NCBI GenBank assembly: GCA_007121455.1
Contig: SKKN01000004.1
Span: forward strand, 1-64,000
DNA: 64,000 nt
Direction of reading: 5' to 3'
Source of the DNA: Gemmatimonadota bacterium
Lineage (GTDB): Bacteria > Gemmatimonadota > Gemmatimonadetes > Longimicrobiales > Gaopeijiaceae
Part shown: piece after piece, positions 14,999 through 23,099 of the stretch
Numbering within the stretch: position 1 is the stretch's first letter
Layout of the letters: every line of letters begins with the position of its first letter
Made by a program: the position numbers and the translations under genes
The notes under the pieces: model-generated
The model's database searches: none
What the model was told of the DNA's origin: nothing
The model's input: the letters and a program-made list of their open reading frames with translations, nothing else

Positions 14999-17248
14999 TT
15001 GAACCGTAGAACCACCCGCCCTGACACGGTACTGCCTCGGTCCGTAGGCGCAGCCGCTGTCGCTTGGAGCGTCCTTCTGCTCGTACTCTTCGTCGGTCCC
15101 CCGGCTCTGAGCGACCTGGAGGCGCAGAGCCGAAGTCCGGTCCCCCCGGAACAGCTCGAGCGCGTCATGCCGGACGCCGACCGATTCTCGGAGTTGGACG
15201 GGGATCCGCCGGTCATACGGGCCTATCGGGCCGGCCCCTCCGGGGAAGAGGACCTCCTCGTCGGATATGTCTTCCTCACCTCGGATTGGCCCCCGCAGGT
15301 GATGGGCTACGACGCCCCGATCGACGTGCTCGTGGGGATGGACCTGGAAGGCACGCTGACCGGCATCAGCGTCGCGCGGCACCGCGAGTCTCTACAGCGG
15401 ACGCGCGGCGACTTCCTGTCCACGCGCGGCTATCAGGAACAGTACGCCGGAAAGCACATCACCGACCCGTTCCGTGTCCGGCGTGACGTGGACAACATCT
15501 CCGGGGCGACGATCTCGGTAGAGGCGATGGCGCTCGGCATCCGGAATGCCGCTCGGCGCGTCGCGTCCACCCACCTGACCGCGGGAGCCCCCTCTTCGGA
15601 CGAAGCCGACCGTGCTCCCCTCACCGTCGAGGAGTTCGCAGAGCTGAACTGGCTCGACCTGCTGAACCGTGGGCCCGTCGCCCGTCTCCCCGTCCTGGAT
15701 GGGGGGATCGTCCGGCTCGAGATCTTCCTTCTCCACCTCTGGGACGAAGAGGTGAGCGAGCTCCTCCTCGGACCCGAACGCTACGACGAGGCCCGGGAGG
15801 AAGCGGGGGAGCGCCTGGAGGAGAGAGAGGCCCTCTTTCTCGGAGTCGACGGCTCCACGATCCGCTTTCGGCCCTACATGCTCTTCCTCGCTCAGGACGG
15901 GGACACCCTTTCCGTGTCGAACGACGACCTGATCCTCTTTCCCGAGCCGAGGACGGGGATGGTCGCCGACCAGCTCCGGACCGCAGGACTCTGGCTCGTG
16001 GATGGGCCGTTCGATCCGTCACGTCCCTTCACGGTGCTCTTCGGAGGGGAACTCGGAATGGACGTGTTCACCGTCGAGGTTCCCGGCCGGCCTGCGCCCG
16101 CTGTCGTCGCAGAGGCGAGCCCGGCTGACGCGGAGGCGGTGGTGGAGTTGGACGAAGGTCCGGAGGGGGAGCCGGACGAACCGGACGAGCCGGAGGGAGG
16201 AAGCGCAACGGAGGACGACGAGCCGGAGCCGAGGCCGGAAGAAGCAGCTACGGTCGAGGAACCGCTGGAAGGAGCGAGCGAAGCGGAGGCCCCTGAGGAG
16301 GAGCTCGAGGGTGGGGCCGGAGCCGACGCGAGGAGCGCGGCTCCCCCTCCAGGCCTCCCCGACTTCGACCTCGACGCCGGGGCCCTCTACGAGATCGAAG
16401 AGGAGAGCCAGCTCGCCCGCACCCTGGCGCGGACCTCGTGGGCCCGTGTGGGCGGCCTGCTCGCCCTCCTGATCCTCGCCTCCGTGGCGTTCGCCACCAA
16501 GGCGACGCCGCTCCGGTGGGTCACCCTCACCGCCACCTTCCTCTACCTGGGGTTCATGCACGGCGGATTCCTCTCGGTCTCGCACATCACGAGCGGCATC
16601 GCCGTGGGTCCGGGCGTCTACCTGAACGATCTTTCGCTCCTCGCGATCGTGCTATTCACCCTCGTGACCACACTTCTCTGGGGTCGCATCTTCTGTGGCT
16701 ACCTCTGCCCATTCGGCGCATTGCAGGATCTGCTCGATCGGATCGTGCCCGACAGGTTTCGGCGCCGAATGCCTCCCTGGATCCACGACCGCGCGCTCTG
16801 GGTGAAATACCTGGTTCTCCTCATCGTCCTGGCCCCGGCCGTCGCAGGGATCCACGTCAGCCTCTATCAGTACTTCGAGCCCTTCGGGACGGTCTTCTTT
16901 CTGAGTCCATCGATCCTGCTGTGGGCGATCGCCCTCGGGTTCGTCCTCGCTTCCGCGGTCGTTCCCAGGTTCTATTGCCGATACGCCTGCCCGCTCGGAG
17001 CGGCGCTCGGCGTGGTCTCGCGCGTCTCCCCCTTCCGGATTCGGCGGGTCGAGCAATGCACGCACTGCAAGGTGTGCGAGCAAAGCTGCCCTACCGGGGC
17101 GATCCGTGGAGCCGTGGTCGACTTTCCGGAATGCGTTCGCTGCAGCGTCTGCGAGGTGAACCTCATCGAGCGAGCGGGAAGCTGCCGCCACGAAATGGAA
17201 ACGATCCGCCCCCGCCTCGTCCAACTCCAACAGCGCGCCGGATCATGA
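14999..17248 (+). CDS. NosR/RnfG-like membrane protein: FMN-binding domain, acidic linker, polyferredoxin
   Basis: 749 residues from a TTG preceded by GAGGAGGG. An N-terminal membrane segment (about 12-40) leads to a periplasmic FMN_bind domain holding D-N-I-S-G-A-T, an exact match to the ApbE target D-x-x-(S/T)-G-A-T; Thr171 would carry covalent FMN. A second periplasmic region follows, then a strongly acidic linker (about 375-450). The C-terminal third has about six helices with CGYLCPFGALQDLLDR and CRYACPLGAALG, the NapH/NosR pattern, and ends in CTHCKVCEQSCPTG plus a second Cys cluster, indicating two 4Fe-4S centres. NosR passes electrons toward periplasmic N2O reductase, but no nosZ is nearby. 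An earlier in-frame ATG (14927) lacks a ribosome site. ApbE follows after 19 bases. Confidence 0.87.
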   Translation: MNRRTTRPDTVLPRSVGAAAVAWSVLLLVLFVGPPALSDLEAQSRSPVPPEQLERVMPDADRFSELDGDPPVIRAYRAGPSGEEDLLVGYVFLTSDWPPQVMGYDAPIDVLVGMDLEGTLTGISVARHRESLQRTRGDFLSTRGYQEQYAGKHITDPFRVRRDVDNISGATISVEAMALGIRNAARRVASTHLTAGAPSSDEADRAPLTVEEFAELNWLDLLNRGPVARLPVLDGGIVRLEIFLLHLWDEEVSELLLGPERYDEAREEAGERLEEREALFLGVDGSTIRFRPYMLFLAQDGDTLSVSNDDLILFPEPRTGMVADQLRTAGLWLVDGPFDPSRPFTVLFGGELGMDVFTVEVPGRPAPAVVAEASPADAEAVVELDEGPEGEPDEPDEPEGGSATEDDEPEPRPEEAATVEEPLEGASEAEAPEEELEGGAGADARSAAPPPGLPDFDLDAGALYEIEEESQLARTLARTSWARVGGLLALLILASVAFATKATPLRWVTLTATFLYLGFMHGGFLSVSHITSGIAVGPGVYLNDLSLLAIVLFTLVTTLLWGRIFCGYLCPFGALQDLLDRIVPDRFRRRMPPWIHDRALWVKYLVLLIVLAPAVAGIHVSLYQYFEPFGTVFFLSPSILLWAIALGFVLASAVVPRFYCRYACPLGAALGVVSRVSPFRIRRVEQCTHCKVCEQSCPTGAIRGAVVDFPECVRCSVCEVNLIERAGSCRHEMETIRPRLVQLQQRAGS

Positions 17249-17267
17249 ACTCGAAAGGAACGGACGG

Positions 17268-18302
17268 ATGAACCAGAATGGCGAACGGAGGATGTCGCGC
17301 CGGGAGGCGCTGAAGATCACGGCCGTGACGGGCGTCTCCCTCGCCATCGGAGGAAGTGTCCTGGCCGGCCTCGTGCAGCGGGGCAGGCTGCATCGAGTGG
17401 CGGTCCGGGACATACGGATGGGAACCCTCGTCCACATCACCGTCGTGCACCCGGATCCGTCGGCGGCCCGCGAGATGGTCGACGCCGCTTTCGCCGAGAT
17501 GGAACGTCTCGAGGCGATCTTGAGTCGCCACCGGCCGGACACCGCCGTGTCGCGACTCAACCGTGAGGGTTCACTCCGCAGCGCGCCCCTGGAGCTGAGC
17601 AGGCTCGTTCGACTCGCGGGCGAGTACTCCGAGGCGACCGAGGGCGCATTCGACATCACCGTCGCCCCGGTGCTCCACCTGTACGCCTCGAGCTTCGAGA
17701 ACACGGGACAGCCTCCGAGCGATGCGGAGCTGAACCACGCACGCGAGCTCGTGGGTCACCATTCCCTCCGCGCCGTCGAATCCGATCTTCTGTTCGACGA
17801 GCCGGGTATGGCCGTCACGCTGGATGGGATCGCGAAGGGGTTCATCGTCGACCGTGCGGTGGAGCGCCTCGTGGCGGCCGGCGCCGATCGCGTGATGGTA
17901 GACGCCGGTGGCGATATGGCCTCGAGGGGAACTTCCGCTCCGGGCGAGCCGTGGAGCGTCGGGATCCAGGACCCCTGGGACGGACGCGGACGCCTGGGAT
18001 CGCTCCACCTGCGGAGTCAGGGGATTGGGAGCTCGGGGGATTACGTGCACCGATTCAGCGAGGACCGGCGCTTCCACCACATCATCGACCCACGCACAGG
18101 GAAGTCCCCCGATCACACCAGCGCCGTGACCGTCGTCGCCTCCACCGCCGTCGAGGCGGATGCTCTCTCCACCGCAGCGCTGGTGCTGGGACCCGAGGAG
18201 GGCATTGCTCTGCTGGAGGCGCGCGAGGGCATCGAAGGGCTGCTCGTGACGAAGGACCGGACGGAGATCCGCACCCGTGGGTTCGCGACGACCCTTACGT
18301 GA
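17268..18302 (+). CDS. apbE: FAD:protein FMN transferase
   Basis: 344 residues. ApbE moves FMN from FAD to a threonine of a target protein, with magnesium as cofactor. The N-terminus (SRREALKITAVTG followed by a hydrophobic helix) is an export or anchor signal with a twin-arginine look, as expected for a periplasmic enzyme. Family motifs are MGTLVHITV, ILSRHRPDTAVSRLNREG, GAFDITVAPV, TLDGIAKGFIVDRAVE, MVDAGGDMASRG and HHIIDPRTGKSPDHTSAVTV. It lies 19 bases after the FMN-binding NosR-like gene, whose D-x-x-S-G-A-T site is the obvious substrate, so the two very likely form an operon. Confidence 0.96.
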   Translation: MNQNGERRMSRREALKITAVTGVSLAIGGSVLAGLVQRGRLHRVAVRDIRMGTLVHITVVHPDPSAAREMVDAAFAEMERLEAILSRHRPDTAVSRLNREGSLRSAPLELSRLVRLAGEYSEATEGAFDITVAPVLHLYASSFENTGQPPSDAELNHARELVGHHSLRAVESDLLFDEPGMAVTLDGIAKGFIVDRAVERLVAAGADRVMVDAGGDMASRGTSAPGEPWSVGIQDPWDGRGRLGSLHLRSQGIGSSGDYVHRFSEDRRFHHIIDPRTGKSPDHTSAVTVVASTAVEADALSTAALVLGPEEGIALLEAREGIEGLLVTKDRTEIRTRGFATTLT

Positions 18303-18326
18303 GCCGGCCGGTGGGCGCCGCTTTCC

Positions 18327-18761
18327 CTATGAATCCGGGCTCCAGCAGACGGCCACCGTGCGTCGTCCCCACTCCAGCGCGGCGTCGACGTCTTCTCCCA
18401 TATAGATGTCGATCCGCTCCGTCCACCGGCTGTGGGTCCGGTCCTGAACGACCCACGTCCCGGAAAGCCCCTCGATCTCCACTTCGACGCCGCGCGTCAA
18501 CCCAAGGGCTTCGAGGTCCCGCGAAACCGCAACGACCTGCATTCCGGGCTCCAACTCGTCGCCGAACGCGGTGACGTCGGAATGTTCGGGATGGGTCTGT
18601 TCGGATACGCTGTTGTACGCGGTCGCCGTGACCTCGAGCCGCTCCACGCCCTCCTCCGTGTCGCACTCCTCCATCCCGACCGTCCCGGCGGCCGGAGTAC
18701 CGGCTGCGACCGCGAGGAAGGAAAGCGCAAATACCGCCCCGACACGGCGGATCCCAGCCAT
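18327..18761 (-). CDS. Secreted 3D-domain (RlpA/MltA-like double-psi barrel) protein
   Basis: 144 residues. A signal peptide (MAGIRRVGAVFALSFLAVAAGTPAAG) precedes a 3D domain: LEVTATAYNSVSEQTHPEHSDVTAFGDELEPGM, then VVAVSRDLEALGLTRGVEVEIEG and WVVQDRTHSRWTERIDIYMGED, ending WGRRTVAVCW. Three conserved aspartates give the domain its name; related domains occur in lytic transglycosylases and in YabE/YuiC, so an envelope or peptidoglycan role is likely. The frame opens further upstream, but the ATG at 18761 gives the signal peptide. It is convergent with apbE and divergent from the MenH-like gene. Confidence 0.85.
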   Translation of the reverse strand: MAGIRRVGAVFALSFLAVAAGTPAAGTVGMEECDTEEGVERLEVTATAYNSVSEQTHPEHSDVTAFGDELEPGMQVVAVSRDLEALGLTRGVEVEIEGLSGTWVVQDRTHSRWTERIDIYMGEDVDAALEWGRRTVAVCWSPDS

Positions 18762-18865
18762 GGCGAACTCTCCCGTGGAGGTGGAGTCGAGGTGGCATCC
18801 CGTTTGAACACGCCACCGCCGAAGAGGATCCCCTGTAATGGCGCCTGCCGAACGGAGCAGGAGCG

Positions 18866-19690
18866 TTGATCCGTCACCTCGACCTGGGTCCACGTGAGGG
18901 CAGGCCGATCGTGCTCCTCCACGGCTTCACAGGGTCGGCCGCGGCGTGGCGCTCCCTCGTGGTCGCGGCCCTCACCCGGCGCCGACGGCTCCTCCTCGTC
19001 GACCTGCCGGGCCACGGAAAGTCCGGCCTTCGGCCGGGATCACCCGGCGGGTGGTCCATGGAGCGCACGGCAGACGAACTCACCCGGCTCCTCGATCGGC
19101 TGAACATCGAGCGCGCCGACTGGATCGGCTACTCCATGGGAGGGCGGGTCGTGCTCGCCGTGGCAGTGCTCCAGCCTGCAAGGATCCGGCGACTCGTCCT
19201 CGAAAGCGCCTCCCCGGGGCTCCGAACCACCCGGGAGCGCTTGATCCGCCTGAAGAAGGACCACGACCTCGCGAGGGAGATCCGGGCGCGCGGAATGGAA
19301 TGGTTCGTCAGCTTCTGGCTGGACCAGCCCCTCTTCGCGACGCAGAAGGCGCTTCCCGTGGCCGTGCAGGAGGAGAGCCGCAGGCAGCGACTGCTCAACT
19401 CCCCCGCCGCCCTCGACAAGGCGCTCAGGACGTTGGGCGCAGGTGCCCAGCCTTCGTTCTGGGATGACCTGGCTGGGGTCACGGCGCCGACGCTCCTCCT
19501 CACCGGCGACCAGGACGAGAAGTTCGAGTCGATCGCCAGGGAAATGCGGCGAGCGCTGCCGAATGCGCGTCACCGCTCGGTACGAGGAGCCGGCCATGCA
19601 GTCCACCTCGAGGCTCCCAGGGAGTGGATCGGGGCGGTCGTGCCCTTCCTCGAAGCCCCGGATCCCGCATCGCCCTCGGAGCAGCGCTGA
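18866..19690 (+). CDS. Alpha/beta hydrolase, MenH-like
   Basis: 274 residues from a TTG five bases... after AGGAG. It carries IVLLHGFTGSAAAWR, LLLVDLPGHGKSG, the nucleophile Ser90 in GYSMGGRV, the acid in LLTGDQDEKF and the histidine in VRGAGHAVHLEAP. The cap region (LKKDHDLAREIRARGMEWFVSFWLDQPLFATQ) closely follows MenH, which removes pyruvate from SEPHCHC to give SHCHC in menaquinone synthesis. No other men gene is in the window, so a related carboxylesterase role cannot be excluded. Neighbours are ExoD (convergent) and the 3D protein (divergent). Confidence 0.8.
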   Translation: MIRHLDLGPREGRPIVLLHGFTGSAAAWRSLVVAALTRRRRLLLVDLPGHGKSGLRPGSPGGWSMERTADELTRLLDRLNIERADWIGYSMGGRVVLAVAVLQPARIRRLVLESASPGLRTTRERLIRLKKDHDLAREIRARGMEWFVSFWLDQPLFATQKALPVAVQEESRRQRLLNSPAALDKALRTLGAGAQPSFWDDLAGVTAPTLLLTGDQDEKFESIAREMRRALPNARHRSVRGAGHAVHLEAPREWIGAVVPFLEAPDPASPSEQR

Positions 19691-19740
19691 GGGTTGTCAG
19701 CTTCAGGGACGCGTCGGACACGGTTGGACCCACACCACGC

Positions 19741-20325
19741 TCAGCCCACCACGTACTCCCACAGCACCACACCGCCCAGGGCCACTCCCGCGGCGCCGGC
19801 GAGCGCCAGGGTCGCGGAGGCGAACGCAAGCGAAATGATCAGGCCGTCCCGCTGCAGCACTCCCACGCCGATGCCGACGACCCCGAACGCAGCGAGGATG
19901 TTCACCCCCGGGACGGGAACGGCCAGCAACACGGCCATCAGCACGCATACAATGCCCTGAAGCCGTCCGGACTCGGCGACCCGGGACCACCGCGGCCTGG
20001 AGATCCGGTCGAGCCCCCGGATCACGGGAAGTGCCCGGTCGATCGCAGAATCCAGCTTCGAACGGTCGACGGTCCGGTCTCGTAGCCAGCGGGGAAGGGG
20101 CGGGTTTATACCGTATGTGACCATATATGCCCCGACCACCAGGATCGGGAGCGCCAGGATCGCGGAGAGGCCGATCATTGGGATTGCCTCGGGCAGTCCG
20201 AGCAGGATCAGAATGAGCCCATGGGCTCGACCGCCCACGCCCTCGGAGATCTCCCCGAGGCTCACCCGTTCGCTCTCAGCGCCGTCTCGGACCCGCATGA
20301 GGAGTTCGGATGTCGGCTCGCTCAT
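19741..20325 (-). CDS. exoD: ExoD family inner-membrane protein
   Basis: 194 residues. The N-terminal cytoplasmic part (LLMRVRDGAESERVSLGEISEGVGGRAHG) and the membrane part (LILILLGLPEAIPMIGLSAILALPILVVG, LQGIVCVLMAVLLAVPVPGVN, two more helices) match the exopolysaccharide synthesis protein ExoD. In Rhizobium ExoD is needed for normal exopolysaccharide and alkali tolerance, but its reaction is unknown. The start was set at the ATG at 20325, where the family N-terminus begins; upstream sequence in frame is intergenic. Divergent from the SDR gene. Confidence 0.88.
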   Translation of the reverse strand: MSEPTSELLMRVRDGAESERVSLGEISEGVGGRAHGLILILLGLPEAIPMIGLSAILALPILVVGAYMVTYGINPPLPRWLRDRTVDRSKLDSAIDRALPVIRGLDRISRPRWSRVAESGRLQGIVCVLMAVLLAVPVPGVNILAAFGVVGIGVGVLQRDGLIISLAFASATLALAGAAGVALGGVVLWEYVVG

Positions 20326-20336
20326 CGCGCGACCTC

Positions 20337-20352
20337 TGGCAAGGATGTTGCG
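20337..20352 (+). promoter_or_regulatory. Sigma-54-like element upstream of the SDR gene
   Basis: TGGCAAGGATGTTGCG keeps GG-N10-GC and the TTGC of the -12 box and differs from TGGCAYG only at the sixth base. It lies about 150 bases before the SDR ATG at 20502, the longest leader among the sites listed, and only 12 bases from the ExoD start on the other strand. Confidence 0.5.
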
Positions 20353-20501
20353 TATCCCCAAGGACGGGATGCGGGGCCGGAGGGGAAGAGAACGCAACCT
20401 CTGAAACCCTGCCCGAGACGCGGCGTTCCGGCCGCGCAGCCCCGGAAGCGGCCCCCCCTCGCTGAGCGCTGACCTCACCCATCGTGAAGAGAGAGGTGAC
20501 G

Positions 20502-21515
20502 ATGAAGTCGATCCCGATCCAGGACCGTACCGCCCTGCTCCGAAAGATGACCGTCGTGATCACGGGTGCATCGAGCGGGATCGGCCGGGCCACGGCCCAC
20601 GCGTTCGCGGAAAGGGGCGCCCGGGTCGTGCTCGCGGCCCGCAATTACGAAGCCCTGCAGGCGACGCGCCGGGAGTGCGAACAACGCGGAGGGTCCGCCC
20701 TCGTCGTCCCGACAGACGTGACGAGGGAGGACGAGGTCCGCGAGCTCGCGCAGCGGACGACCCGGGAGTTCGGTCACTTCGATGCATGGATCAACAACGC
20801 CGCGGTCACCCTCTTCGGCCGGATCGAAGAAGTACCGATGAGCGATTTCGCCCGGGTGATCGAGACCAACGTTCTCGGCTACGCCTATGGCGCCCGCTTC
20901 GCCATCCGACACTTCCGGGAGAGAGGACGAGGTGTCCTCGTCAACGTCTCCTCGGCCGTGGGATACAAGGGGCAGCCGTATACGAGCGCCTACGCCGCGA
21001 GCAAGTTCGCCATCCGCGGCCTCGGGGAATCGCTCAGGATGGAGCTCCTCGACGCCAAGCACATCCACGTATGCACATCCATTCCCGGCTCGATCGACAC
21101 GCCGCTCTTCGAGCACGCCGCGAACCACACCGGGAGGGCGATCAAGCCGCTCGAGCCGGTCTATGCTCCGGAGCAGGTGGCCTACGACATCGTGGGACTC
21201 GCGCAGAAGCCGCGACGGGAGCTCGTGACCGGGGCGACCGCACAGGCGCTCCCCTTCATCGACAAGCTCGCTCCGGCGCTCGTCGGGGAGCGCGCCATGG
21301 CGCGAACGGTAGAGCGCGACCACCTCGACAACCGTGCCGCCCCTCCCACCGACGGGAACCTCTTCGAGGCCCGTAGGAATGGCGATGGGCGCGTCCACGG
21401 AGGTTGGGAACACCTTCAGCGAGGGCGGCTACGCCGCGGAGGGCGCGTCCTTCTGGGTTTCGCCCTGGTGGGTGCGGCAGCCGCAGTCGTGCCGCTATAC
21501 CGCCGCTTCGCGTAG
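20502..21515 (+). CDS. Short-chain dehydrogenase/reductase with C-terminal membrane tail
   Basis: 337 residues. A classical SDR: cofactor motif TGASSGIGRA, INNAAVTLFG, the serine in NVSSAVGYKG and the catalytic YAASKFA. The basic residue after the first strand (AARNYEAL) suggests NADP. Beyond the SDR domain (about 250) lies an Arg-rich stretch and a C-terminal hydrophobic helix (GFALVGAAAAVVPLYRRFA), which should anchor it to the membrane. Two starts are possible; the ATG at 20502 follows AGAGAGGTGACG and is preferred over the GTG at 20484. The next gene starts 46 bases downstream on the same strand. Substrate unknown. Confidence 0.88.
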   Translation: MKSIPIQDRTALLRKMTVVITGASSGIGRATAHAFAERGARVVLAARNYEALQATRRECEQRGGSALVVPTDVTREDEVRELAQRTTREFGHFDAWINNAAVTLFGRIEEVPMSDFARVIETNVLGYAYGARFAIRHFRERGRGVLVNVSSAVGYKGQPYTSAYAASKFAIRGLGESLRMELLDAKHIHVCTSIPGSIDTPLFEHAANHTGRAIKPLEPVYAPEQVAYDIVGLAQKPRRELVTGATAQALPFIDKLAPALVGERAMARTVERDHLDNRAAPPTDGNLFEARRNGDGRVHGGWEHLQRGRLRRGGRVLLGFALVGAAAAVVPLYRRFA

Positions 21516-21561
21516 CCGCTCTCCACGTCTCAGCGAATCGGACGCACTCAGGAGGAAACGC

Positions 21562-23028
21562 ATGACACCGCCCGTTGCCAAATTCGATTCCGCCACCGCG
21601 ATGCTCTCCGCCCTCGCGGAGTTCCTCCATGGCCGGGACTTCCGGGCCCTCGGCCAACCCGCCTTCCTCGAAACGGTCGTCCCCGTGGCCAACCATCTGC
21701 CCGGGTCGATACGTGAGGGTGTGTACGCGGTAGGGGGGGTGATGGAAGCTGCGTCCCACGGACGGATCGCCCGATATGATGCGAACAAGATCTACTCCTG
21801 GCTCGCGCGCCAGTACCCGAGAGAACGCCATCCGTGCGTGGTGATCGGCTCGTCGAACGGGGCACTCACGAACCTGTGCGCGGCACTCGGTGCGCCTTGG
21901 CTCCCGCAGACGGTCTTCGTCCCCCTTCGGCAGACGGACGTGCACCCGGACGAGCCACGGGACGGCCTCGAGAGGGCGAAGGAGACGGGACGACGCTTCC
22001 TCGAGAAGAATCCGGACATCCAGCTCCATCACATGCACGATCCGAATCAGGACCGGCTCATGCTCGCCCTGATGACCTACTTCCGGATCAAACGCCGCCG
22101 ACTGGGCCCCCCATACGAGGCCTTCCTCGACCGGAGCCTGCGTCCGGGCGACCCCATCCTGGTGGTGGACTGCGGAGAGAGCTGGCCGGTGACCAAGGTG
22201 GGGGAACGCCACTACTTCCAGTTCGGGGCGGTAGGCGGGATTCCGCCGGAGGAGTTCTTCGAAGGCAGCCGTAGAGTCGAGAAGTACCTCGCCTACTACG
22301 AATCACACCGCAGAAGTTGGGACGCACCAGCCGCGAACGTCCGGGTTCCGGAAGCGGAGTGGGGCTTCGAGCCTACGCTTCTCCGAGACATCGAGCGGTA
22401 TGCGGCGGAGAGGGAGCTGCGGGTGGTGCGCCTGAGATTCGAGGAGACGATGGACCTGAGCCCGTTCGTGGCGGAGCTCTATCGCTGGTGGTACGCACGC
22501 CGGGGACGTCCCACCGCCAAGATGCTCGTTCAGTCCTTCCTCCTCGTGGAGCCGTACATGGCCCTTCGGGCCGGCATGATCCCCTACTGGCTCACCTTTG
22601 GAACGGACCCGATCGCCGACGCCTTCGAGAAGTATCTCGACACGCACGGCCCCTTCGACGAGATCCACATGGCCCTTTTCTCACACGGCACGGAAGGTGC
22701 CGGCCTCGCCGGGATCGACCGGTGGCGGGAGCTCCTCGGACGAGCGCAGGAGCTGGGCGAATTCAAGGGGGTGAACGAGGATCTCTACCCTCGCGACTTC
22801 GCAACCTTGACCCGCTTCCAGGAATCGCTCCGCTCCCTGCCCGGCCGGTTCCCGCTGGATCAGCGAATCACGTTGACGGAGATCGCCCAGTTCGTCCGGG
22901 AGCGGGGACACGAGTTCTCCGTCGAATGGGTCGGCCTGGAGGAGTTCGTCGAAGACCGGGAGCCGACCGAGGCACACGGAGGAGAGAGAGCGCTGACAAC
23001 TGAAGAAAGCAGAGTCGTCGGCGCGTGA
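21562..23028 (+). CDS. Unrecognised 488-residue protein with GxSxG nucleophile-like motif
   Basis: I do not recognise this family. The start is firm: AGGAGG lies seven bases before the ATG. The protein looks cytoplasmic, with no signal peptide or membrane helix. CVVIGSSNGALTNLCAALGAPWLP (from residue 92) has the strand-turn-helix shape of an alpha/beta-hydrolase nucleophile elbow with Ser98. Further blocks that look conserved are HHMHDPNQDRLML, ILVVDCGESWPVTKVGERHYFQFG, WWYARRGRPTAKMLVQSF and MALFSHGTEGAGLAGIDRW; the last could hold the catalytic histidine. It lies 46 bases after an SDR on the same strand, so the two may act on the same, possibly lipid-like, substrate. This is inference. Confidence 0.6.
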   Translation: MTPPVAKFDSATAMLSALAEFLHGRDFRALGQPAFLETVVPVANHLPGSIREGVYAVGGVMEAASHGRIARYDANKIYSWLARQYPRERHPCVVIGSSNGALTNLCAALGAPWLPQTVFVPLRQTDVHPDEPRDGLERAKETGRRFLEKNPDIQLHHMHDPNQDRLMLALMTYFRIKRRRLGPPYEAFLDRSLRPGDPILVVDCGESWPVTKVGERHYFQFGAVGGIPPEEFFEGSRRVEKYLAYYESHRRSWDAPAANVRVPEAEWGFEPTLLRDIERYAAERELRVVRLRFEETMDLSPFVAELYRWWYARRGRPTAKMLVQSFLLVEPYMALRAGMIPYWLTFGTDPIADAFEKYLDTHGPFDEIHMALFSHGTEGAGLAGIDRWRELLGRAQELGEFKGVNEDLYPRDFATLTRFQESLRSLPGRFPLDQRITLTEIAQFVRERGHEFSVEWVGLEEFVEDREPTEAHGGERALTTEESRVVGA

Positions 23029-23099
23029 CCCGGCGCATCACCGCGCCAGGAGGACGGCGATCCCCTATGCAAAGGGACCCAAGGTAGCGAAGGCCGCCT

